Part shown: positions 1 to 12,700 of the stretch, one piece after another
Numbering within the stretch: the first letter of the stretch is position 1
How the letters are laid out: each line of letters opens with the position of its first letter
DNA from: Pelargonium tetragonum
Taxonomy: Eukaryota; Streptophyta; Magnoliopsida; Geraniales; Geraniaceae
Length of the DNA: 64,000 nucleotides
Assembly: GCA_036897445.1 (NCBI GenBank)
Contig: JAYMTL010000090.1
Coordinates: forward strand, 1 to 64,000
Direction: 5' to 3'
Position numbers and translations under genes: made by a program
Notes under the pieces: generated by a model
Told to the model about the DNA's origin: nothing
Databases searched by the model: none
Seen by the model: the letters and a program-made list of their open reading frames with translations, nothing else

Positions 1-2700
1 GCAACTTTTTGGTTTAGCGAGATTCTTAGTACTTTGGGTCACAGCCCTGAGGTGAACATTTACTAAAACTTACCGTTCTAGTGTTTAGTTACGCGAATCT
101 TTTTCATTTTAGCTTTGGATACTTTTCTTTCTTATACCTGTTAAATTTTTCTTATATAATATTGAACTGAGAAATTTTTTTGCATTAACTAATGTGGGTA
201 ACGAAATTGAAGGGTTTTCGAGACTTTGTTTATATCTTTCCAATCTCTACTATCAGTTTTCAAAAGAAACAAGGTATGTATGGACTGGTTTAGAGCAGCG
301 TGCTCTTTGCTTTGAAACTAAGTGGATCCCCTTGAGAGATTTGACGATGGTTCGAATCCCGCTATTAGGTAAGGGAAATTCGTGAGAGTTTCATGAATCC
401 ATAGTGCAGACTAAAAAGTCCCTCCTTTATTTTAATATACTTTAGTGATGAATCCAAATTCTCTAGTAAAAAGCGAAAACTGGAATATCTTAGTACAGAG
501 TTTAGATTTATACAATTGAGTAGAAACTCCTGAAAATCTCTCGATTGTCCGTGGATAACTGAAAACGCTAGGTGTTAAACATGTGTAGCTCCTGAGATGA
601 GACTTAACCATGATAAAACAAAGAACCGGCAAATGTAGAAGGTGGAATTCTCAAAAAATTTGAATAAAGGAGAACTGTTGGGATTAGGATTCAACCCTTT
701 AGCTTGTTAGATTTAACAAATAAATGACGCCTTACTAAAAGAAGAGAAAGCGCTCTTAGACAAAGCATAAAAATCTTGTAAGAAGCCCCTTTTGACTCAG
801 TCGGATACTCCTTATTAACGCAAGCAAGTTTGTAGATTCTTGCCTAAGAGGCTTTATCAGTATATAAAAAGGGTAATACAAAGGTTATGATATTCCTATC
901 TTCCAACGATATGCGGCTTTGGTAAAGCAACAAAAGATTAACACATAAATCTGTATGATTTGAGATTTCGTTTAAGTAGAAGGTATCCGAGTATGTCTTT
1001 TGGAAGAGGAGATCATACATTTGTGCAATGCCATAAGTTTTATTTGATACAAATTGAAATATTCTTATACAACAAGGGTCTCAAATGAGGTTTAGAATTG
1101 GGTCCAATTATGAGAAATTTCCAGGAGATTCAGCCCAGCAGATAAAAGTATTGACAGTTGAGGAAACCCGGGTAGTTACTAAGTGGCGGCACCAGTTCCA
1201 AAGAAAATTGATTATAGTAGAGGAGCCTTTTGCCTCTTATTATTTTAGCAATTAAAAAGGAACATATGCAGTCAAGTATATAACTAGAAAGAGTTCCACC
1301 ACAAGTCCGGTAAAACTATATATAAACAGGATTTGACCCCGCGTATCATAGCTAAATTTTAGTTGTCCTTTTTCTTTTTTAAGCTCTTACTGCTCTACAG
1401 CTAGGCGCTACGCTCTCGAAGTGCTCTGAATATGTTATCAATTTAGATTCGTTCAATTATATAAGTGATTTTGACTGAGTCCTACTACAAGGTAAAATAA
1501 AGAATTAGTAGATTAACTAGTTGACCTAATGAGTTTTCAGTTAACAGCGATCTTGGGGATTCTTGTAATTAAGGGCTTTAAAAGTTTCGCCTTCAACCCG
1601 CACCACTTGTGGACGTAACCTCCGTTGAAAACTTGGACAAGCTCCCTTTTTAAGGGCACCTTGTTTAACAAGTATTTAATATGTTTTATTTTTAAGGCTA
1701 GGGAATCTAAAAAAGGAGTTAGGCTTGTTGTAGCTTTTTTGGATGCGTTTCTATATAGAAATTTTCTATAAAGTAACTCTCTTTAATGTACTTTCTAAAC
1801 TAGATTTAGAGCCCAAGTTTCTTTGATCAGGGTTAAGGAGTCCCCTTTATGAGATCTTTGCCTTGAGGGAATGGGATATCCTTTTATCCTTGGGCAGCCT
1901 TTATTAAGTGCCAAGCAAGAAATTCCTTTTTAATAAGAGTTTTATTGCACGAATTGGTAATCCTGGCTGGGGTTCCCTTTAGAAAATGAATTTCTTCTTG
2001 AGAAAGTAGAAGATCTTCTTCCTCGGATTAGTACATATTCCAGATGGTAAGGCTTCATTGCAAATGGGTTTCTCTAATATTTACCCTTTAACTTTTGACA
2101 TTTAATTAGATTCTCGTTACGGACTTTCCTGAAAAGATTAAAAGCCCTTTTCCTTATTTGGAATGCTCTGATTTACTTAGTTATAAAACAGTACCCCGTA
2201 GTTAATATTAGTGTTTTTCGTTTTAAGTGACCTATAAATTAAGTGGTTAAGGGCTCTAGGTTAACCCATAGTGTACAGTTGAGTACAAAATAAAATTGGG
2301 ACTTACGCCTTGTGGATAGTTGGATCCTGAAGTTCTTTCATATTCTCATTTTTTACAGACCCCGGTAAGAGAGAGGAGAGGTTAGGGTACAAAGAATAGC
2401 TTTCTAGGGGTCTACATATTACAAGGTATACACAAGCTATATGAATATAGAAAGGGCTTAGTAGAGAGAACTCTTTTCATTCAAGGACTCTAATTGAAAA
2501 AGGAATTTTTTAATTATATAAGGATTCTTTTCATTTATATACAAAACTCGTTGAGACTTTAACTTTTTGTTGTTTTGCAATTTATATCATATATTTTTAT
2601 AGTTAAATATATAGTTCAACCCAGAGAAACCTTTAGTAAGTAGCCACACTGTTAAAGGATCACCAAGGCTGACTTTGCTCCCTCACTTCAAGCATCTGAA
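1..2700. other. gene-free AT-rich stretch with GC-rich clusters
   Basis: No gene is visible. Frames on either strand stay below 67 codons and match nothing I know. The stretch carries GC-rich clusters, for example GGAGTCCCC near 1854, GGGGTTCCC near 1970 and ACCCCGG near 2362. GGATCC lies at 324-329 and 2322-2327. A weak tRNA-like box near 350 is listed separately. No tandem repeat, insertion element or promoter-like pair is seen. Confidence 0.6.
285..367 (+). other. tRNA-like T-loop box, probably chance or a decayed remnant
   Basis: GGTTCGAATCC at 349-359 matches the tRNA T-loop consensus, and GGTTTAGAGC upstream (288-297) resembles a D-loop. The T stem is poor: 346-350 against 358-362 gives only 3 of 5 pairs. 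No 7-bp acceptor stem closes it, and the stretch between the boxes is longer than normal for a short-variable-loop tRNA. A TTTGAAA word at 311-317 could be read as a Ser(UGA) anticodon loop, but its flanks do not pair. I do not call a tRNA. Confidence 0.12.
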
Positions 2701-5639
2701 TTCTTTTCTGAAAGCTCTTACGTTACAAGACTTTCTATTTACTAGCTTTATTCCCTATATAGTGGATTACAGAAACTAATTAAGAAAAGTCAAAGTGAAT
2801 CTCGAAACTGAAGTGAACAGGTTACTGCCTCTATTTAATACTCCTAAAATCCCAAAGGGATAGAGCTAAACTTCAAAAAAATAGGTATTTCTCTGGCTTA
2901 GACGCTTAAAAAGACTCAAATTCATACTCATTTTGACCCCGGTTTATCCTATTTTGTTATAGTATCCGTATTACTAAATCTTTCTACTTAAGTTCTTTAT
3001 CGAATAAATTCGGGGAGTAGTCTACTCTTAATAAAAGGGAGAAGTTAGGAAAGCTGCAAAGGTTTGAATTACTCTGGACTAATTTAATGTTAGTTAATGA
3101 TGTAGTTTTTATAATAAAGTTTCTCTACTCGACTGTCTCCCCTTTCAAAGTTTTGTTCAGGTTAGGCCCCAATTTTACACTTACCGGGTTTAGAGGAATA
3201 TGTAGGAAATGAGCAACATTGCAATTGCCCGGCATAAGGAAGAAGGTGTTTTACTATGCTTATTTATTAGACATCCTAAATCACCTAGTGAACCGCAGGA
3301 GAATCTATAAGAATACTGTAGAGAAGCTAGGCTAGGGATTCCCCAGCTTATAAAAAAAAGAAATAAAAGAGCATGTTAAGTCGTATAACTACAAAGCAAG
3401 CAATATTTTAGTCGAGTTTTCGGCAAGAGTTCTCCATTTCTGTTAACGTTATTAAATGGATATATACAAAGGATAAGTCTAGTTAGTTAAAATAAGAAAT
3501 CCATAGCGATATTTCCTTTTATTTGTATCCTGTGGGGGTTCCCTAGGATCGTCGGCTTTTGATTATTTTTAGTACGTGTATGAGTATCTTGACTGTGATT
3601 TCTACTAGAGCTCGGAAGGGGTCTTGTTTATTCGAATGGGAAGTCTTACCAAAGGCAGCCCTTAGCAGTTAGTTAAGTCATTTTACTTATTAAAAAGGCA
3701 TTTAAGCTGGAAATTTTTGGAGTTTACTTCTAAACACCCATATACAAACTAGAAAAAGAAGTACTCTTTGAAAAAGACTAGGCGCCTTAAACACTCATAA
3801 GCGGATTGATTCTATATAAAATCATAATGTGAAGCCCTCCTTAGTAGCAATATCCCAAAATCTTGTACTTTAGCAAAGAAAAGAAACCCCGGTCAGTTCA
3901 AAGGCAAAAGTGCTTAATTTGTTAACTGGAAACGCCTCCCTAGACTCCAAATTTCTTTTATTTATTATACTAAAGACTTACCTTCAAGTTTAGCTATCTA
4001 AAAAAATCAAACTACAACTCAACTTAATTAAAACTTTTGAATGCTTTGGCTTTAAGATCTTTAATTATGATTAGAATGCATAAGAATGAATTCCTTAAAC
4101 TGGAATATCTCCAATAAAAAGAAATTTATAAGAAAAAGGGGTATTCCAAACTTTCTGTGTTAGGTTGAAAAATTATATATAGGGGTTTCCTTTGTAAATA
4201 GGTAAAGCTTGTCTTAAACTAGAATTTCTTTTAGGATTTAAGACAGTTAAGTAATATGTAAAGGACAGGAATCTACTACAATCTTAGGTTTTCAAAAGAA
4301 ATAAGTTATCTAAAAGGTTTTTTGCTTAAGGATTTCTAGTAAATAAAATGTAGTAATTCTTAGGTATTTTACATTTCTAGTTTTGAGGAGGGAAGAATCC
4401 TTGTTAGTTAAAAGCCTATAATCATTTTTTTTTTGGTAGTTAGAAGAGCCCTAATTTTAGAAACGGGTAGTATAGCTATTAAGAAGATAGGTCTAGGTAG
4501 TAGGCACGAGGTATAAAGATTTCCGCTGGACAGAAATGAAGTCTTAAATTAAAGTAGCTCTTAAGGGGTTACTTATAGGGAACCTTTAACTAATATAAAG
4601 TTATTTTAATAATTACATAAGTGTAGCAATTCCAGGAACCCCATGGATTAGTCATAATTTGTTACATAGTAAACCTTTTTTTAGTATCAATTTACTAATA
4701 CCTATCTAACTAAGCAATTGTGGAGTGCAATGTGGAGATTTATTAAAAATATCACGGGGTACTATAGAGTGATGGATTCTTACGAGTCTTCCGCTTCTGT
4801 TACATAATTGAAATTAATAATTTATATGAGTTTCCTAACTCAGGATTACGAGGACCCCTAAAAATCTACCTTAATGTTAGTGAAATCTTGGAGGATCCCC
4901 TTAATGTCTGCCTAGAAAAAAGCAAATATTATATAAAATCACTTAAATAGGAAGAAAAGGAATTGTAGCTTAATGATATATAGATAACATGTTAGTAAAG
5001 AAAATTATAAGGACAGCTTATTCTGGACGTACCTTAGGGACCCCTCCTTGTTAATAGTGCTCAGTCTTATTCGTTGTATCCCCTTTAAATTGACTTCTTG
5101 TTTTTTACTTCGAAGCCTTTTGGAGCTGGTATTTTCATTAATTGTAAGTGGTCCTCAGATGGTGTAGCTTGAGAGAGACAGTCAAATTAGTTTTAGTCAA
5201 TTCGGGCAATAGAAACTTTTGAAATGGGGCTGGTTCTTTTACATTTACTGTCATTTTTTCTTGGATAAACAGAATACAGGTAAAGATTTATCTTTAAAGA
5301 GTTATAGTGGATAGAAAGTAAAGGGCCTCTTGCAGGAACCTTTTTAACAGATTAGCGTGTAATTGCAGGGTTTGCTTTTACAGGATATTTTGGGATATTC
5401 TCTTGTTTCTCAAAGATTCTCTTAAAAGTTCAAATAGAAAGAGGAAAACAAAGAAATTGGACTAGCGGGAAAGTTCTCCTTTATTTGATTTGGAAGCAAG
5501 TTTAAGAACGGAATTATGTGCTACAGTAAGCCTTGTTGATTATAATGTAAGTAAGTAGGTATATTTCTTCTATTTCCCGCCCTCTGTGTACTACTGCAGT
5601 CAGGTACAATAACTACTAAAAAAATTTTATATAAATATC
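2701..5639. other. gene-free AT-rich stretch with GC-rich clusters
   Basis: No reading frame of 60 codons exists here. Clusters include GGGGGTTCCC near 3534, GGAACCCC near 4635, GGACCCCT near 4852, GGATCCCC near 4893 and GGGACCCC near 5037. A ten-T run lies at 4425-4434. GTCTTAAA at 4211-4218 and TTTAAGAC at 4237-4244 form an inverted repeat of a size expected by chance. Confidence 0.55.
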
Positions 5640-5890
5640 TTACTATTACTATCTATATACATTACTAACAAAAGGGGAATACAAAAACAAAAAGAACTTT
5701 ATAATAATACAAAAGGCTACAGGTTCATAAGACAGCTACAGGGAGTAGGGCTCATCATAGGGTAAGCTACCAGAGCTCGTAGGAAGATGCATATACAGAC
5801 TAAGATTGTAGGTGTCGTGAAGAAGGGTATATTTCATAGAATCCTGATAGAGCATATTCTAGGTCTTAAGAAGATAGGCCCGTGATGATA
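5640..5890 (+). repeat. CTA/CAG-rich island, copy A
   Basis: About 250 bp of purine-leaning sequence with repeated CTACAG, AAGA and TAGG words and few of the GC clusters common elsewhere. GCTACAG-N4-ATAAGA lies at 5716-5732 and recurs with identical spacing at 24864-24880. CATAAGACAGCTACAGG at 5726-5742 matches the minus strand of 48356-48372 at 15 of 17 positions. There is no open frame. It is probably a decayed dispersed repeat; its original nature is unknown. Confidence 0.4.
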
Positions 5891-7729
5891 GGGAGCTCTT
5901 TTGACGACGATATGTACATACCTCTTTGAAAAGATCTTAAAATTAGTAATGCGCTTCTTTTCCTGTCAAACTTTTGTGTTTCATAATTTTATGCTTAATA
6001 GGATCTCAATTTGGGATTAAAGTTAAAATCACTTAAAAAGCTTTACCTTTACTCGTATTCTTGTAGCTACGAATAGTAAGTGGCAAATTTAAGATGTTGG
6101 CTTCCTACTCTAGAAATGCACTGGTTAAAAAAGATCATATCAGGGATACCCCTTACCGACGCGAGTATTAAAAGCGGAATGTGGAACTTCTTAGAAAGCG
6201 CTCTCGGATTTAGAGAATTAATCTATATCGGGACAGTTAAACAATTACACCGGATCTGCCTCCTGTTTAATTAATTGAGTCTTGTACCGTGCTGAGAGGA
6301 AAAGAGGGATCCTGAAATCTCTTAACAAGAGCGGGACGCTTGGGGTTGAAGATAGAAGTAGTACTGAATTAAAAGCATGCGCACGAAGAGTTCTAGTTAA
6401 ACTTACACAATATCAAGCAATGCTTTATAGAATTTCATAAAAGAGTTCCTTTGGAGTATAAGCCTGCAGTATTTCCAGATTAAGAGTAAGTTTCCGGATT
6501 TAATACAGCTTTATAGGCATCCCTTTCATTTAATAGATAAACAAGTGCGGAGCTTTAGTCAAGTGTATGCCGCGGGTCGAGTAAAAAGAATGTCTTAGCA
6601 TTAGGATTTTACTAAAAGGACGCTCTAGATAGAAGCGAGCACCATGTATTCGGTAATTAAAGACTTGGGAATAGAATTACAAAAAGGAAGCAATACCCCC
6701 ACAGGTGGTAAATTCTAGTTCTTTCAAATAGAATCCGGTTTTTCCTAATAGAGTATAGGGTGTAAAGCAGGGTCCCCTTATCTGGACACACTTATCTTGT
6801 TAGGGGTAGCTTTAACAACATCAAAGTCTTTTTCTTAGAAAGCTCTTGTAGCAAGCTTAACTAGGAAAACAGAGAATTAACAACTAAAGGTATCGAAGAT
6901 AAGAAGCACTTACAAAGAATAGAACTAAAAACTCTGCAAAAGAGATGCTTAAGTTTCTTGATAAAAAGTTAAATAACTGCGGGACTTTTTGGACCCCTTA
7001 TTATTTTATAAAAGGACCTTGAAACCTGCTCTAATTACTCAAAAATTTGTTTACACTTCTCAATTCAATATAATAGAAGAAATAGGGATATACCTAGAGT
7101 AAAGCTTGCCCTTAGTATTATTTAGAAATTAGAGGAAATACCCGTGTTTAGACCCGATTGGGGAGCTTCTTATATTCTAAAATACTAACCAAAGAAAATT
7201 TGAAAAGTCCTTTAAAAGCTTTTTATACTCTAAAAAAGTAGTGCAGGGGCCCTCTAGCCAGCCCATTTCTCAGGGATAGGAGTATTCCTAAAAACTATAA
7301 ATGGGATACCCTTATACTAAAAAAACCTATAAAGAGCCCTCCTTATCAAGATCACTTTTTTAGATGTTTATACCTTTGCAATTGCGAGTACTCTGTTCCC
7401 GTCATTTTCCTTCTTAAAAGTACCGAAACCCCCGGACTCTAACCCAGGATAATAGGGAGTCTTTTAAAACTACCCACCGACTTTACTTTTTTATTCTGAA
7501 ACCTTTTCAGTTGAACCTCGGTAAGTGCCAGTTTTTATGCCTAGAAAATAGGCGGGAACCCTAATGTTATTATCTAGAGTGTCTTAAATACACAGGGCAG
7601 TACAAAAAGCACGGGGTGTTTTTGCAAACTCCTGTTATAGTACATTGCTTTAGGGGACTTTAAAACTATACAAATAGAAGTCATTCTCATTTCAGGTTTT
7701 GGGGTTTAAAGTATAGGAGCTATGAAGAA
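5891..7729. other. gene-free stretch with GC-rich clusters
   Basis: The only frame of note is 64 codons from a GTG at 6080 (plus strand). It has no motif and no ribosome-binding context, so I treat it as chance. GGATCC is at 6307-6312 and GGGCCC at 7247-7252. Around 6965-6990 there is a GGACCCC cluster. From about 7300 several AAAAAG and CCTTT words alternate without a repeat unit. Confidence 0.55.
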
Positions 7730-7870
7730 AGAGGGAGTAAGGTTTGATAGAGAGTGTAGCTAATAAGCTAGGGATACAGAAGGGCAAGAAGAGTACAACT
7801 AAGAAAAAGCAGGGTGTGAATAAGCAATAACTGGGTTTTGTAAGCAAGTGAGTTGGTTTCTACTATTAGT
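7730..7870 (+). repeat. purine-rich island, copy B
   Basis: The plus strand here is strongly purine-rich: GAAGAAAGAGGGAGTAAGG-like text, then TAGCTAATAAGCTAGGGATACAGAAGGG. GATACAGAA near 7773 is shared with the islands at 14684, 24879 and 43853. It is weaker than the neighbouring copy near 8.5 kb, and membership of the same family is an inference from short words. Confidence 0.28.
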
Positions 7871-8469
7871 CACACAAGGTATAAGGATTTCCGTTGGTTT
7901 TACAAGACAAAGAATTCTGTTTTAACTTAAGATAAGTGAAGTCTATAAGTGGAAATGAATATAGATACCAGGTAGGTTTTTAGAATGAAAGAACAGTCTC
8001 CTTTTTGGCGGGGGTATCCTTAAAAAGTAGCTAACCTGGAAATAAAAGTCTTCTAGGCAATTTGGGATTGTTTGTTTTATGTATTCGTTATACTACGTCT
8101 CTTTAAAATATTTACTTTTGTGTAGGTTATATAAGTAACTTAGGAAAGCCTTTTTAAAAATTTTAAGCAAGGAAACCCAACTTATTGTTTATTACTTTTC
8201 TAGGAATAGCCTAGATCTAAAGCTTCATTCTCCTCAGGATTTTTTTTACAAGGTATTTGCGTCATCCATAGCTTTAAGAGGGGTTAGACCTTTCTATTGA
8301 TTGATAAAAGCCCCGGGAATACTCAGAAAAAAATCTAATAATGCTAAACCGGAGTTCTTCCTCGACCTCGCATCCAGAAAGAATAGGTACAGGGTTTTTA
8401 CCGTCTAAAAAGCTAAGGGATTAAAAAAGTAAACTTTGACTCTAAAAGCCCTTGGTATACAACTATACT

Positions 8470-8620
8470 AACTCCTAATAAGGTAGGGAATACAACAGTA
8501 GCTACAGGCTGTAACAAGACAAAGACCCATAGGAACAGGTATAAGTATAATAGCAGCAAGATAAACGGAGTATAGCTACAAGGAAAGGCTTTGAATTTGG
8601 ATTGGATAAGAGTAAGAAAT
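8470..8620 (+). repeat. CTA/CAG-rich island, copy C
   Basis: AGTAGCTACAGGCT at 8497-8510 matches 14569-14582 at 13 of 14 positions. GCTACAGG followed by ACAAGACA (8501-8521) resembles copy A. ACAGGTA...AGCAGCA at 8535-8558 resembles the minus strand of 48346-48366, with two mismatches and a 3-nt gap. A 70-codon minus-strand frame (8413-8625) is rich in Leu, Val and Phe only because the plus strand is A/G-rich. I do not read it as a membrane protein. Confidence 0.4.
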
Positions 8621-9457
8621 CTCAAAGGTCAAAGTCAGGAGCCCTTTTTCCAGTTTATAAGGGCAATCAAGTAAGCCCAGCAGCAAGTCAAGTCCTGTTA
8701 GTTGCCTCTTTTTACTAGCTATAAAGTAAGCGCCCAGATAAGTAAAAACCTAGTGAGGCCTCTAGAAGCCTTAGTAGCTTCGTGTTTTAACACTCGTGCA
8801 ATACTAAAGACTGAAAAAGCTTCTTACTGCCCTTACCCTTAAATATATAGCAAAAAAGTTCTGGGCAACACCCCGTCTGAAAGAGACCTTGTGTATAAAA
8901 ATGAAGTAAGATAGGCGATAAAGAATTCGCTACTAAAATCTGAATCAGGTTAAAAGTGTCTGCTAATACTCGTAACGGAAAATCCTCTTTAGTTTATTTT
9001 GCTGTCACTAGTCTTTTTTGGTTGTCCGCTTTGGTTAAAGTTAATTTAGCGTTGGGTTTTTCGTATCCACTTAAAAACAAAGTCATTCCTCTTTTTCATT
9101 ACCATTAATTATCACAGGCCCTTTAAAAAAGAAGTTTTGTTAAGTCTCTGAAAAATAAGAGACAGTCAAATTAATCCGACAGAGACACCCTTGGATCCAG
9201 AGGTAAGTACTTCACGAAAATCTCAGGTATTTGCATTAATAAGCAAGCACTGCTGCTATAGTTTTTATAACCAAATTCTACTTTGTGAGAGCAAAAATCC
9301 CGATGACTAAGGTAATGTAATTAAGATGCGTCAATAAAAAGATAACTAGCTTTTCTACGGCATTATCTGGAGTTTGATTCTAAAAAGAGGACTTTGTAGC
9401 GTAGCATTGAACTCAAAATTGAACTCAAAAATGACTTAGAATTTCCTATTATACAAA

Positions 9458-9748
9458 TTGAAAAGTCAAACTAAAAAGATTCTATACATATTCTTTTATT
9501 CTTCAGCTAAAGGTAAGGGTGGCCTTACCCCTTTGGTACAAGATTCGGAATTACTTTGTTTTAGTAGAAAAACTAACCAAAACTTTGGATCCGGATTGTG
9601 CCTTTATCTGTTAAAATATATTACCAGATTGTTGTTAATGCTCCTTTTAGCTAGAAAGAAATTCTATAAAAAAAGTGGAGAGGCTTTTAGCAGTTCCTGT
9701 TCTGTTATTTTAAAATACAGTAACAGAATTCCGAGGTCCTTTTCCTAA
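9458..9748 (+). other. 96-codon open frame, probably not a gene
   Basis: The frame starts at a TTG codon and ends at TAA. The predicted product is basic and Lys/Leu/Ser-rich. It has a Leu-rich patch around residues 49-64 (CLYLLKYITRLLLMLLLA) that looks membrane-like by composition alone. There is no purine-rich ribosome-binding site at a useful distance, no conserved domain I know, and no neighbouring gene. Several frames of this length are expected by chance here. Its last part overlaps an inverted repeat at 9700-9728. I list it only because it is the third-longest frame in the window. Confidence 0.08.
9700..9728. repeat. 8-bp inverted repeat around an AT palindrome
   Basis: TTCTGTTA at 9700-9707 is the exact reverse complement of TAACAGAA at 9721-9728. 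Inside, CTGT and ACAG flank ATTTTAAAAT, giving a second, overlapping stem. No T-run follows, so it is not terminator-like. A stem of this size alone is expected by chance several times in the window; the overlap of two stems is the only notable point. Confidence 0.3.
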
Positions 9749-12700
9749 GCTAAAAACTATACTGGAGAAACTAAGAATTACAAGGCAGAAAGACCCCCCA
9801 CCCTAATATAGCCCGTAGAAACTTAAGAAATTCCCGTTTAATTAGCTAAGAAACTAATGAAGATGGAGCTGTTATGAAAAAAGTAGTATAGTAGAGTCAG
9901 AGCTAAGCAAGATTTTTTATAGTCATTTCAAGACCCAAGGGGTAAATTGTTATGTATCACTATAGCAAACAAAGGGAAGCTTTTTTAAACAATTCTAATG
10001 TAGGTGCTTTCATAACTATATACTAATATAATCCCTTTTCGTGTTAAACAAGCTAGGTGTGCAATTTAGGAAGATTCCTACCCTATCTTTTGCTTCCCAC
10101 AGATTACAATAAGATATGAACCTACGTCTATAAATAGAATAATTTCCTTTTTAATTCAATATTTGCTAAAAGCTTGTCATTTTCTCTTATTATCTTATTA
10201 AGTGCTACCCCTGCGATATAGCAATACTGAAAACCGCCAAAAAGAAGCACCCTACTAAAATATCTCTTAGATAAAAAGAGTTGCTTTAAGATCAAAAACT
10301 TTGTAAACAATATCTTGTGAAATATACGAAAGCTCTTTCTTATGTAACTTTGCGGGTTAATCTACTCTTTTAGCTTTATAGGGTGTCTCTAGGGTTTATG
10401 CTTCACAGACTAGGAAGATTTTTGCTCAGTGTTAACTCTAGGAGCCCCCGCGCTACCCAAGGTAAACCCTTACGGATCTAAAAGAAGTTGGTTAGGAAGT
10501 ACGTAGTGAGCAATCTCATTTAAAATTTTGTTAGTAGGGACTCTTTAAAGCACCTAAACGCGATTCCTCCGTTCCTGTGTAACCTCTTAAATTTAACAAA
10601 GTATGCCCAAGCTTCCTAGTTGTATTGTAAGGATAACGTACTCACTGAAAAGCTATCTCAGGAAATTTCGTTTAAGGAGCTGACCCTTTTTATTCTTTTG
10701 AAAAACTCGTTATAAATATATGAAGCAATTAGGAAACCCTATTCGCCTATCCCTCGCTTACACTTGTTTTAATGAGTATATCTTATAATTTGATGTATAT
10801 TCAGTGTTACTTATATGAAAAGGAGGAGTACTTTTTAGGTTTGAGGGCTAAAAAAAGCATTCCCGCAGGATAGCAATTTCGATATAGAAAAAAAGGTGAT
10901 GAGATACTATAGGGAATAGAAGACTACTCAATTCTCGGAGGTTAACTCCAGGTCTCTCTGCTAGCAATACAAGGATCCAGGTTAAACTTGAGATAAGTAA
11001 CCTCAAAACAATAAAAACAAAAGTCAAATTCGCTCAAACAAGGATTTCTTTTAAAAATTAACAGGAACTCCTACCTTGGCTGGTAAAAGGCGTTTCTGGT
11101 AGAACTCTCCTCTATATTCTTTGACCTTCAAACTCTTGATAAGGCGCAAAAGGTACCTATTTCTCAGGTATTTTAGAACTATACAAAAATAGGGTCTTTT
11201 AAGTTCTTACTCTTGTGAGCTTTTAGTTTACTTTATATATTATAGAAGTGGGCTTGAACCTGCGAATTTTCCTAACTCACTTAATATTGTCTACTAATAG
11301 ATGCACAGCATATTTTCCGCTTACTAAATTCCTGGATTTTAAGAGTACGAATAGAAAATCCTATATATAGGATAGGCATAGGCGATTCAAAAAAACCTAG
11401 CCCTCGCTTGCCTTGGAAATTTCCTCTCACTTTAACGAGCGGACCCTTTTAAGGGTGGTATACTGTGATCAAAAGGATATAAAACAAAAGACTTAAACGC
11501 ACTTTAATTACAAATTTTAGGGCCTTGGAGTTATAAAATTTCTCTTTACGAGCCAGAGTATTCCTACGGATATAAGTTAAGTTTCAATTTTTTAGAGTAA
11601 TACTGCGTCTATCGGGAGGGGACCGGCGGGATTATACTAAGTAATGTAATTCGGGGGTAATAATTATAGTAACAAATACGTAAAGTAGTACTAATAAAAA
11701 AACTAGAACCTAAGGTTAAAAAGGCACCCACCCCGGAATTTAGTCTCTTCTTGAATAGAAAAATATGAGTATGAAACCAAAAGTCTATCCCTAACTCTAA
11801 ATAATGAAAGTCAAAGGCCTTTCAGCCAAAATGAAAGGGAGATTTTTTTATACTTTTAACTAGCGCACCTTCTAAATTTCGGTTAATTTGCGGGCTGAGA
11901 AAGTAACCTGCGGAGCTTTTTTCTTTATAAGATTTTCCGCAGGTATACTAAAACCCCAATTCCATGGCATTCTTATTTTAGATAGAAACCCCTTGTGAAT
12001 TGTGAATAGGCAGAATAGAGATAATAATCATTTTTACACCAAGTAATTAAACTTTTAAGAGTATACAGCCCTTAAGGAAAATCCTATATCTCACTTCTAC
12101 TTCAGGATTTCCCATAAAGTATAATAAAGAAAACCTACTCTCAACAAAATACAACCTTTTCTTCTTTGGGATGTTACCTAAGCGATTTTACGTTTCGAAG
12201 AATGCTTACCGATAAATTGCTCAAGTAAGTCTCCTTTTTTATTATCCGTTCAAGTAGAATATAAAGGGCTCTGTATCTTGCATCACAAAGCTTTTTGTAC
12301 TGTAAAAATAAAGTAAAGTGAATAAGGAGTTATAATAAAAATTTGTTTGTTAGTAAAGTATTTGCTTCCTCTTCCTATAAGGAAATCCAGCTATTTAGTA
12401 TTTCCAAGCTTTGTTTCTGTGCACTTCGCAAGGAGCTTATAAAGTTCACTGTTTCAAATGAAAGCAGGAGCCGGTTAACGAAAGCGAGAAGTTAAGTGCT
12501 CTTAATTTTATTTTACTGTAGTGTCGTAAGAAGCCTTTCCTTTAGATACGATAAAAGGCGGGTTTTCTCTTAGTAATGCAAGCAATAGGGTATACTTTCT
12601 TTAAAAGTAAAGAAATCCGGTTGAAATATTTAAACTCGGGCATCCTGTTGATATTGAAAAACTTCCCCAGAGAGTGCCCGGCATAAAAGGGGGTCTCGAA

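Noticed and set aside
8413-8625. 70-codon minus frame with a hydrophobic Leu/Val/Phe stretch, like a membrane peptide
   Set aside because: The hydrophobicity follows directly from the purine-rich opposite strand of an island; no start context and no homologue known to me.
5170-9180. AGAGACAGTCAAATTA at about 5175 and 9161
   Set aside because: A 16-base match is within chance expectation and the flanks are unrelated.
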